From Bdellovibrionaceae bacterium UBA2351 (lineage in GTDB: Bacteria; Bdellovibrionota; Bdellovibrionia; Bdellovibrionales; Bdellovibrionaceae), in contig DDTZ01000056.1 in NCBI GenBank assembly GCA_002344565.1, positions 1 through 12,161 of the forward strand: a stretch of DNA of 12,161 nucleotides, read 5' to 3'. Both the position numbers and the translations under genes were made by a program. This document shows positions 1 to 5,543 of the stretch, one piece after another. Position 1 is the first letter of the stretch, and each line of letters begins with the position of its first letter. Below the pieces are notes generated by a model. It was not told the origin of the DNA and did no database searches. It saw only the letters and a list, made by a program, of their open reading frames with translations.

Positions 1-621
1 CTCTACGTATTTTAGAACGGCGCCTGTTTTACCTTTGCCTTCAACGATGCCGTGAGCGCGACTTCGTTGGATTACGCCATCGATAACGGCGTAACGATCG
101 GTCATAAGTAAAATGTGAGATGTTTTTTGCAGAGGCTTAAATACATAGCCAAGCGCTCCTTGAAGAGTCATAACCGCTTGGCCTTCTTTTAGGCCATCTT
201 CAGTGCCCTTGTTGATAGTGATTGTGCTGTGATCTGGAATCAAATCACGGGCAATAACTTGGGCTGCGATCAAATCCATTTTTGTGGATTCACGGAACGT
301 AAGAAGCTGTTTAAGGCGTTCGTTCTCTTGATTGATTTCTTCAAACTTTAAAAGGCGAGTCGCTAGTTCTTGATTTTGATGCTTCAAATTTTCATTTTGT
401 TTTTTAATTTGAATCAAATTCAAATACTGTCCAGTCGTTGTTTTCACACCCGCACTGTAGTTATAGAAAAAATCTTGAAAATGTCCAGCCAGCCACGAAA
501 AAGGTTGTTTGAACCATTCCGAATCGTTTTGTTTTTCTTCCATGTTGATAGTGATCAAAGGCATGACAAGAACGAAAACAAAGAAAATTAGTTTTTTTAT
601 ATTAATATTTAAAAAATTCAA
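1..621 (-). CDS. mreC: Rod-shape-determining protein MreC (5' part; C-terminus outside the window)
   Basis: MreC is a bitopic inner-membrane protein of the elongasome; it links MreB/MreD to periplasmic peptidoglycan synthases. The visible 207 residues show a short cytoplasmic start, one membrane segment (about 10-25, KLIFFVFVLVMPLITI), a charged coiled coil (about 66-110) and the start of the beta domain, including QVIARDLIPDHSTITINKG (121-139), HILLMTD (169-175) and RSRAHGIVEG (186-195), all typical of the family. The reading frame is open to the window edge, so the protein continues beyond it. I chose a TTG start at 621-619 because AGGAG lies 8 bases upstream and the membrane segment follows directly; the next in-frame ATG falls inside that segment. 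It is the first gene of its transcript: the next gene upstream is divergent ppiD, not mreB. Family assignment is firm; the TTG start is an inference. Confidence 0.93.
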   Translation of the reverse strand, partial: MNFLNINIKKLIFFVFVLVMPLITINMEEKQNDSEWFKQPFSWLAGHFQDFFYNYSAGVKTTTGQYLNLIQIKKQNENLKHQNQELATRLLKFEEINQENERLKQLLTFRESTKMDLIAAQVIARDLIPDHSTITINKGTEDGLKEGQAVMTLQGALGYVFKPLQKTSHILLMTDRYAVIDGVIQRSRAHGIVEGKGKTGAVLKYVE

Positions 622-650
622 AAATGAGCTCCTAAAAGTGCGTACAAATA

Positions 651-679
651 AGTCTAAATGAACACCTAAAGCCTAGCAA
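651..679 (-). promoter_or_regulatory. Candidate sigma70-type promoter of mreC
   Basis: On the minus strand TTGCTA (679-674) is followed after 17 bases by TAGACT (656-651), a reasonable -35/-10 pair about 30 bp upstream of the mreC start. Found by eye; no transcript evidence. Confidence 0.4.
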
Positions 680-684
680 CACAT

Positions 685-698
685 AATAAGGCCTTATT
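685..698. repeat. 14-bp perfect palindrome between mreC and ppiD, possible operator
   Basis: AATAAGGCCTTATT is a perfect dyad with no spacer. It lies directly upstream of the proposed mreC -35 and about 40 bp upstream of the proposed ppiD -35, in the 185-bp divergent intergenic region. It is too short and AT-rich to be a strong hairpin, so a protein-binding site is more plausible than a terminator. The regulator is unknown. Confidence 0.35.
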
Positions 699-737
699 GG
701 CACACCACTTCTTAAGGGGATTGGTGGAACTTTTGAC

Positions 738-766
738 TTGAAAAGCGCTAGAAAAAAAGGTGTTAT
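738..766 (+). promoter_or_regulatory. Candidate promoter of ppiD
   Basis: TTGAAA (738-743) and TGTTAT (761-766) are separated by 17 bases, giving a predicted leader of about 33 bases before the ATG at 807. An overlapping TTGACT at 733-738 is an alternative -35 but has no good -10 at the correct distance. Confidence 0.35.
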
Positions 767-806
767 TTAACCTTCGATTTGAACTCGATCAACAAAGAGA
801 GAAAAT

Positions 807-2399
807 ATGGATACAAGAAAAGGCCGCGACAATCGTGACAAACAAAACTCCGAAACAATGAAGGATGTAACGCCACATAGTGGATCGACCTTTGATCAGC
901 TGAAAGGCTTAATTCAGTCTAGGGATCGTACTAAGAAAATTATTGGAACCTTGTTGTTCGGATTGCCTATTATAATCGTTTTTATCTTTTTCGGTCTACC
1001 GAGTGACAATAGCAACATGTCGGGTGCGTCTAATGCCGCTCGCGTGAATCGTACATTTATTTCGATAGCGGATTTCCTTCAGGAAGAGCAACGTATTCAA
1101 AAAATGCAAGAATACTATGCACAAATGTTTGGTCAGCCGATCACTTTCGACCCGGAGCGACAAAAGGCTATGCGCCGCCAGGCTGTAGAGTCATTAGTTC
1201 AGCTCGAGCTATTGTCTCAGGCCACGGAAAAGGAAAACATCTTGGTGTCTAATAAAGAGATCCTAAGTTTTATCCAAGATATGAATGAATTTAAAAAAGA
1301 CGGCCAGTTTCAACCGTCATACTATTTTCAATTACTAGAAGCGAACCGTTTGTCGCCAGCGTCTTTTGAAAGCAAAATTAAAAAACAAGTTCAGACGCAA
1401 CGTACTCGTCAGTTATTCGAAGCAGTATCTCGCCCGTCACTAATGGAAGTTGAAAAGTTAAATGAACTTAGTCGTCAGCAATGGAACATTCAATTTGTTC
1501 GTTTAGACCGCGAAGCTCAAGGTAAAAAAGTATCTGTATCGGATGCGGAAGTGACTGAACGTCTAGCGAAAGACGAATTTAAAAAGCGTGTTAATAGCTA
1601 CTTTGAAGCTAATCGTTCCCAGTATGACACACCTGAAAAAGTATCGGCTCAGGTTATCGTTGCTAATTTTACTCCGGGTAATCCTGAGTCTGAAAAGAAG
1701 GCAATGGATAAAATCAATGACCTTCATAAAAAGTCGCAAACTGAAGACTTCGGACAGTTGGCTCAAAAGTTTTCTGATGATGTGGGTACAAAAAACAAAA
1801 AAGGTGACTTGGGTTACTTTGCTCGTGGTGAAAAAGAAATGACACTTGAACAAGCAGCGTTCTCGCTAGAAGTTGGTAAAGTTTCGGTGCCAGTTAAAGG
1901 TTTCACATCATTTCAGTTGGTGAAATTGACGGATAGAAAGCCAGCGGCCAAAGCAGAGCTGGCCACTGTAGAGCGAAAAATCGCGACTGAATTAATTGGT
2001 AAGGATAAATTTGAAGGATTGCAAACTCAGCTAGCGGATGCGCTTAAAGCGGGGCAATTAGATGCGGTTAATGCTTCATTGAAAACAATGGGATTGGCGT
2101 GGGAAGAGACGGGATTCTTTGGTTTAGATTCTGCGCAAATTCCTAAATTGTCAGAAAAAGAATTAAAGATGGCGGCGTTAGAATTATCTCCGAAAAATAC
2201 GTTATCTAAACAATTAGTGACGGTTAGAAACGTTCAGTACGCTCTACATTTAAAAGAAACTAAGACTGTAGAAGCAGATAAAAAACGTGACGAAGCTAAG
2301 ATGATGACTCAGCAAGCGTCTAACCAAATGCAAGACGACTGGATTCAGCAGTTCAGACGTTCAAGCACAGTACAAATTAATCAAGCTGTTCTAGAGTAA
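807..2399 (+). CDS. ppiD: PpiD/SurA-type membrane-anchored periplasmic chaperone with parvulin domain
   Basis: A periplasmic folding factor anchored in the inner membrane, which in the PpiD family assists outer-membrane and secreted proteins near the Sec translocon. Of 530 residues, about 1-44 form a polar cytoplasmic tail, longer than in E. coli PpiD, and 45-63 (IIGTLLFGLPIIIVFIFFG) form the single membrane segment. A SurA_N-like helical chaperone region follows (about 78-225; RVNRTFISIADF resembles the usual VNG..I...DF start). One parvulin domain lies at about 275-378, with KFSDDVGTKNKKGDLGYF and the AAFSLEVGKVSVPV segment. The usual HILI histidine of active parvulins is replaced (AQVIV, 281-285), so isomerase activity is doubtful, as in E. 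coli PpiD. It is shorter than the 623-residue E. coli protein. AGAGAG lies upstream of the ATG. The next gene starts 6 bp after the stop, so they are probably cotranscribed. Confidence 0.85.
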   Translation: MDTRKGRDNRDKQNSETMKDVTPHSGSTFDQLKGLIQSRDRTKKIIGTLLFGLPIIIVFIFFGLPSDNSNMSGASNAARVNRTFISIADFLQEEQRIQKMQEYYAQMFGQPITFDPERQKAMRRQAVESLVQLELLSQATEKENILVSNKEILSFIQDMNEFKKDGQFQPSYYFQLLEANRLSPASFESKIKKQVQTQRTRQLFEAVSRPSLMEVEKLNELSRQQWNIQFVRLDREAQGKKVSVSDAEVTERLAKDEFKKRVNSYFEANRSQYDTPEKVSAQVIVANFTPGNPESEKKAMDKINDLHKKSQTEDFGQLAQKFSDDVGTKNKKGDLGYFARGEKEMTLEQAAFSLEVGKVSVPVKGFTSFQLVKLTDRKPAAKAELATVERKIATELIGKDKFEGLQTQLADALKAGQLDAVNASLKTMGLAWEETGFFGLDSAQIPKLSEKELKMAALELSPKNTLSKQLVTVRNVQYALHLKETKTVEADKKRDEAKMMTQQASNQMQDDWIQQFRRSSTVQINQAVLE

Positions 2400-2405
2400 A
2401 TTTCG

Positions 2406-2981
2406 ATGGCAAGCACCACACCGACCTTTCTAAGGCGTTTTGGGGTGTTTGCCCCTATCCTGTCGGGCAAGACCACAACCATCCTTGAATCTGTAGAAAT
2501 AACATTAGGTTTCACCGGTCCCGTTGATTCTGAATCGGGCATGGTGCTTAACTTGGTTGAAGTTGATGCGTGGATTGCAAAGTTTAAATCAAGTTCCAGT
2601 AAGAAGTTTCACAGCAGTCGGTGGGAGTTTAGCCAGTATATTAAAAACACGTTCACTCAGTTGATTGACCGTACTGAGTTCTGCGATATTCGCATTAATT
2701 TTCACGATTGGGGCGTGCAGTTTCAGGGAGTGGATACATTTTTGAAATGGACTCGTCACTCGGTTCTGAAATCAAAACAGCTTACCTGGCGATCTCCGGT
2801 GACATTGACGTTGCTGGTTCAAAATCACAAAAATCCGCCGATGAGTATGGCTATCTCCAAAAAAATTGACGATTCATTAGAAACCATACGACTAGATAAG
2901 TTGAAGTGGGCATTTGTTGGTTTCGCGTTTTCGAGCTTCCAGTATGTTGACCCAAAACTCGGTTGTTCGGTACGCGTTTAA
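2406..2981 (+). CDS. Unassigned 191-residue protein resembling a degenerate PTPS/QueD-type pterin synthase fold
   Basis: I cannot assign a function. Residues 31-60 (EITLGFTGPVDSESGMVLNL and VEVDAWIAKF) closely resemble the segment of 6-pyruvoyl-tetrahydropterin/6-carboxy-tetrahydropterin synthases that reads V.V.v.G.vd..tGMV.df..lk..v. Residues 72-105 (RWEFSQYIKNTFTQLID, then IRINFHDW) resemble the family's later P..EN.a..i helix and V.v.E strand. The zinc ligands are not there: the early AAH position reads FAPILSG (15-21), and the HGH motif before the GMV strand is missing. The expected cysteine nucleophile is not apparent either. This would be a catalytically dead family member, if the homology holds. 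No signal peptide or membrane segment is visible, so it should be cytosolic. It begins 6 bp after ppiD with a weak ribosome site, suggesting translational coupling, and it ends 3 bp from the convergent cdd stop. Confidence 0.7.
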   Translation: MASTTPTFLRRFGVFAPILSGKTTTILESVEITLGFTGPVDSESGMVLNLVEVDAWIAKFKSSSSKKFHSSRWEFSQYIKNTFTQLIDRTEFCDIRINFHDWGVQFQGVDTFLKWTRHSVLKSKQLTWRSPVTLTLLVQNHKNPPMSMAISKKIDDSLETIRLDKLKWAFVGFAFSSFQYVDPKLGCSVRV

Positions 2982-2984
2982 ATT

Positions 2985-3428
2985 CTATTTCAAAATGAAT
3001 TTATTAGAAAACGCTTCTGGAAGTAAATTTTTGAATAGAATCTTTTTAAATTCTTTACGGTTGTTTCCGAAAAAGATGACGGTGTCGGGTGTGCAGAATT
3101 CCGCCATAACTTGGCGGCACAGTCCACATGGCGGCCATTGGTCTCGTTCAGATGAAACTACGACAACGGCTTGTAGTGGCAGCTTCATATTGTCGGCAAT
3201 GCCTTTCCAGATAGCAACGCGTTCTGCGCAGACAGTCCCGCCGTAGGATGAATTTTCAACGTTGCAACCCGTATATTGTTTTCCATTGGCATCGATTACG
3301 GTCGAGCCAATGTGAAAACCAGAATACGGCGCATAGGCATTTTTTTGAACGGCATATGCGTTTTCAATCATTGATTTTAGAGTTTGGTTTTTTACCTGAG
3401 ACAATTTGAAATTTTTAGCACTGATCAT
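2985..3428 (-). CDS. cdd: Cytidine deaminase
   Basis: Zinc-dependent hydrolytic deamination of cytidine and deoxycytidine to uridine and deoxyuridine in pyrimidine salvage, in the cytosol. The 147-residue length fits the small homotetrameric class rather than the 294-residue E. coli dimer type. Visible motifs are FHIGSTVIDANG (38-49), the substrate-binding N57-V-E (CNVENSSYGGTVCAE, 55-69), the zinc ligand and proton shuttle C67-A-E69, and the second zinc pair in PCGLC (C101, C104). All catalytic residues are present. Its ATG overlaps the maf stop in an ATGA arrangement, so the two genes should be cotranscribed and translationally coupled. The 3' end faces the unassigned gene ending at 2981, with only 3 bp between stops and no clear terminator. 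Confidence 0.95.
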   Translation of the reverse strand: MISAKNFKLSQVKNQTLKSMIENAYAVQKNAYAPYSGFHIGSTVIDANGKQYTGCNVENSSYGGTVCAERVAIWKGIADNMKLPLQAVVVVSSERDQWPPCGLCRQVMAEFCTPDTVIFFGNNRKEFKKILFKNLLPEAFSNKFILK

Positions 3429-4030
3429 GTTTTTCCATCCAAAAAAGGAATTGCAATATTCAGGGAATTGAAAACTTTGGCAAGTGATAAAAGCGGTAAT
3501 CCTTGAATCGCTGTGAAATCATCGGTCTTTAAGGACTCCATTAATTGAATGCCGTGCTTTTCGATTTTGTAAGAGCCCGCGCAATCGAGTGGCTGATCTA
3601 AATTTACATAAGCCGTGACTTGCGCGACAGTTAACGATTTAAGCGTGATTTTGGTGATATTTAAAATCTCGATGGGCGTTAATCCATCAAAAACGGTGCA
3701 GGCGGTCACAAGCTCGTGAGCTTTTCCCTGCATGCGCATAAGTTGATCAATGGCGTTTTGAACGGTTCCAGGCTTGCCTAGAATATCACCATCAAACGTA
3801 ACAAGTTGGTCACCAGAGATAGTGATGGTGTCGGGCTGGGCAATCGAGGCGCCCTTTTCGTAACTCAGTCTTTGAGCGATCGTATGTGGGTGTTTTAAAT
3901 CCGCGATGATTTGATGTTTAACAGTGTCTTCGTCAAATACGGGTTTAATACTTTCAAAAGGAATCCCTAGGGTTCCCAGTTGTTCGCGGCGATATTTAGA
4001 GGTGCTAGCTAAAACGATTTTTTTCATCAT
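3425..4030 (-). CDS. maf: Maf-family nucleoside triphosphate pyrophosphatase, YceF (7-methyl-GTP) type
   Basis: Maf proteins hydrolyse non-canonical NTPs to the monophosphate plus pyrophosphate in the cytosol, cleaning the nucleotide pool. The 201 residues begin with the phosphate-binding motif LASTSKYRR (7-15). They continue with VFDED (31-35), SGDQLV (72-77, with the expected catalytic aspartate D74), LGKPGT (84-89), CAGSYKIEKHGIQL (150-163) and the late GLPL (177-180). The SGDQ form, the CAGSYK.E..GI.L segment and the spacing match YceF/MafB, specific for 7-methyl-GTP, better than the dTTP/UTP type; the substrate is inferred. Two ATG codons stand in tandem at 4030 and 4027; neither has a clear Shine-Dalgarno sequence. 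It is first in the maf-cdd pair and divergent from folE2, with only 36 bp between start codons. Confidence 0.93.
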   Translation of the reverse strand: MMKKIVLASTSKYRREQLGTLGIPFESIKPVFDEDTVKHQIIADLKHPHTIAQRLSYEKGASIAQPDTITISGDQLVTFDGDILGKPGTVQNAIDQLMRMQGKAHELVTACTVFDGLTPIEILNITKITLKSLTVAQVTAYVNLDQPLDCAGSYKIEKHGIQLMESLKTDDFTAIQGLPLLSLAKVFNSLNIAIPFLDGKT

Positions 4031-4059
4031 TAGACTTTTATTTTCTTATTGGCTATAAA
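4031..4059 (+). promoter_or_regulatory. Candidate folE2 promoter giving a leaderless mRNA
   Basis: TAGACT (4031-4036), a 17-base spacer and TATAAA (4054-4059) form a good -35/-10 pair. The usual distance to the start of transcription places it at about 4066-4067, coinciding with the ATG of folE2 at 4067. No Shine-Dalgarno sequence is present, which fits a leaderless transcript. Confidence 0.5.
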
Positions 4060-4080
4060 GCATCATATGATCACAGTCGA
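4052..4080 (-). promoter_or_regulatory. Candidate maf promoter interlocked with the folE2 promoter
   Basis: On the minus strand TCGACT (4080-4075), 17 bases and TATAGC (4057-4052) make a -35/-10 pair for maf, predicting a leader of about 15 bases. Its -10 overlaps the plus-strand -10 (4054-4059) and its -35 lies inside the first codons of folE2, so the two promoters should compete for polymerase. Weaker match than the folE2 promoter. Confidence 0.35.
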
Positions 4081-4942
4081 CGCAATGAAAAAATCCTCAG
4101 AGACTGACCAAATCCCATTGAAATGGGTAGGTATGGAAAAGGTCCTAGTGCCGGTCCATCTTGAACTCGCAGGCGTAAAAAGCAATATCATTGCGGAATT
4201 TGATATATTTGTAAATTTAGTGAATCCGTCTAAAGGGATTCATATGTCACGTTTGTATGAGTTATTGATTCAGTACATTCAGAGAGAATCATTAAGTCTG
4301 GCCGGTATTCGCGGATTATTAGAAAACTTAGTATCGTCGCAAAATGGTTTAAGCACCGACGCAAAAATAGGAATGTCGCTAGTTTTACCGGTAACTGTAA
4401 AAACATTGAAGTCCGAGAAAAACTATTTCAAATCAGTGCCTCTGCAGTTTTCTTTTATTTTTAATTCTGCGGCGGTAACTACCGAAATGAAATTTAGATT
4501 GGATTATTCTAGTACATGTCCGCAATCGGCAGCGCTTGCGCATCAGTTAACGATTGCGGAACTTGAAAAGCACAGTTCATTCAGTGGTGCCGAATTAACG
4601 TCTTGGTATGCTCAGCGGGGTTTTATTGCGACTCCGCATGCCCAAAGGAGTGAGCTCGATTTATCTGTAGTCCTTAGCAACGAGTTTGAATTAGGTAATT
4701 TTGCCGATGTGTTTTTAGGTATTGAGCACGCATTGGGTACGCCCACTCAAGGAATCGTTAAGCGTGAAGATGAGCAAGAGTTTGCGCGCTTAAACGCCGC
4801 TAACTTAATGTTCTGCGAAGATGCGGCTCGCAAGTTAACGGTGTTCCTTAAAACTGCGCCTCAGCTGCGTTCTGGGCAGGGGAAAGTCAGTCATTTAGAG
4901 TCTCTGCATTCGCACAACGCAGTCGCTTACTTTGAGTTTTAA
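4067..4942 (+). CDS. folE2: GTP cyclohydrolase IB (FolE2)
   Basis: Converts GTP to 7,8-dihydroneopterin triphosphate, the entry step to folate and to queuosine/7-deazaguanine synthesis; FolE2 is the metal-flexible enzyme unrelated in sequence to zinc-dependent FolE. From ATG 4067 the protein has 291 residues. Signature segments are GIHMSRLYELL (57-67), STCPQSAALAHQ (149-160) holding the expected catalytic cysteine C151, TPHAQRSELDLSV (189-201), and GIVKREDEQEFARLNAANLM (229-248) followed by a conserved ED. The family's common CPCSK motif is CPQSA here. An in-frame TTG at 4049 would add six residues, but it lies just before and within the proposed -10 region and has no ribosome site, so I prefer 4067. 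It is divergent from maf and followed by fur, which has its own promoter. FolE2 is zinc-responsive in many bacteria; I see no Zur-type box here. Confidence 0.93.
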   Translation: MITVDAMKKSSETDQIPLKWVGMEKVLVPVHLELAGVKSNIIAEFDIFVNLVNPSKGIHMSRLYELLIQYIQRESLSLAGIRGLLENLVSSQNGLSTDAKIGMSLVLPVTVKTLKSEKNYFKSVPLQFSFIFNSAAVTTEMKFRLDYSSTCPQSAALAHQLTIAELEKHSSFSGAELTSWYAQRGFIATPHAQRSELDLSVVLSNEFELGNFADVFLGIEHALGTPTQGIVKREDEQEFARLNAANLMFCEDAARKLTVFLKTAPQLRSGQGKVSHLESLHSHNAVAYFEF

Positions 4943-4948
4943 CTAATA

Positions 4949-4976
4949 TTGAACTGCATCAATGGTGATTTCTAAT
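4949..4976 (+). promoter_or_regulatory. Candidate fur promoter
   Basis: TTGAAC (4949-4954), a 16-base spacer and TCTAAT (4971-4976) give a plausible sigma70 promoter with a predicted transcription start near 4983, inside the Fur box. Confidence 0.45.
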
Positions 4977-4977
4977 T

Positions 4978-4996
4978 GAAAATGATTCTCATTACT
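4978..4996 (+). promoter_or_regulatory. Fur box (operator) upstream of fur
   Basis: GAAAATGATTCTCATTACT matches the classical 19-bp consensus GATAATGATAATCATTATC at 14 positions by my count and contains the inverted repeat AATGA-N3-TCATT (4981-4993). It begins one base after the proposed -10 and covers the predicted transcription start, so iron-loaded Fur bound here would block transcription: probable autoregulation of fur and possibly of uvrA behind it. Confidence 0.7.
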
Positions 4997-5027
4997 AGTA
5001 TCTCTGGTCTTAGGGAGACTACTGATC

Positions 5028-5543
5028 ATGTTCGAACACAATAGCCGTCACAATAACAACGATGAAACTGTACTGCCAATTCCTTCAAATAATGAAACGA
5101 GTTATTTTGACGAAAGCTGGACGGAAGATGATCTAAAACAAATCATTCGCAAGATGAATTTGAAAGTAACGCCTCAGCGTATTTTGATTTTACAAACGTT
5201 GCATGAAGGCCGAGTTCACATCACTGCGCAAGAGCTTTATGAAAAAGTGCAGAAAATCAATTCAGATGTGGGTTTCGCAACGGTGTACAGATTTCTTAAA
5301 GGTATGGCGGAATCACGTGTTGTGACAGAGCTGCGCATGGGTTCTATGCCAACGCGCTATGAACTAACACCAAAGAAACATCACGATCATATGACATGTA
5401 CAGCGTGCGGGAAAATCGTTGAATTTCAGAACAAAAACATAGAAGATCATCAAGAAAAAGTAGCAAAGCAATACGGCTTCAAACTGACTCATCACGTTCT
5501 TGAACTCTATGGAATTTGTACTTCATGCCAGATGAAAAAATAA
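5028..5543 (+). CDS. fur: Ferric uptake regulator (Fur family)
   Basis: Metal-sensing transcriptional repressor, dimeric, cytosolic, usually Fe(II)-responsive. The 171 residues include the winged-helix DNA-binding part (about 36-115, LKVTPQRILILQTL and GFATVYRFLKGM) and the dimerisation part with HHDHMTCTACGKIVEF (118-133) and H-x8-CTSC. Metal ligands seen are H64, E112, H118/H119/D120/H121 and E133, with structural zinc cysteines C124, C127, C164 and C167. E112 and E133 stand where PerR has aspartates, which favours Fur over PerR; the HHDH block also argues against Zur. About 35 polar N-terminal residues precede the first helix, longer than in typical Fur. AGGGAG (5012-5017) lies 10 bases before the ATG. 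A Fur box sits over its promoter, and its 3' end overlaps the start of uvrA. Confidence 0.92.
   Translation: MFEHNSRHNNNDETVLPIPSNNETSYFDESWTEDDLKQIIRKMNLKVTPQRILILQTLHEGRVHITAQELYEKVQKINSDVGFATVYRFLKGMAESRVVTELRMGSMPTRYELTPKKHHDHMTCTACGKIVEFQNKNIEDHQEKVAKQYGFKLTHHVLELYGICTSCQMKK

Noticed and set aside
370..591. Plus-strand frame of 73 codons
   Set aside because: It lies opposite mreC, whose family motifs are clear; the frame has low-complexity composition and no ribosome site.
703..726. CACCA...TGGTG inverted repeat in the mreC/ppiD intergenic region
   Set aside because: Five-base arms around a 14-base loop are expected by chance; no T tract and no promoter alignment.
1563..1853. Overlapping frames on both strands inside ppiD
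   Set aside because: Both fall inside the parvulin domain coding region and show no motif of their own.
4049..4066. TTG start of folE2 at 4049
   Set aside because: Its bases run up to and into the predicted -10, it has no ribosome site, and FolE2 similarity begins well after ATG 4067.
4978..4996. Reading the Fur-family protein and its operator as Zur, given the neighbouring folE2
   Set aside because: The operator follows the Fur GATAAT-type pattern, it lies after folE2 rather than before it, and the HHDH...E133 ligand set fits Fur.
5516..5524. TTG start of uvrA at 5516
   Set aside because: ATG 5525 is nine bases on, has GGAA at a usable distance and gives a normal UvrA N-terminus.
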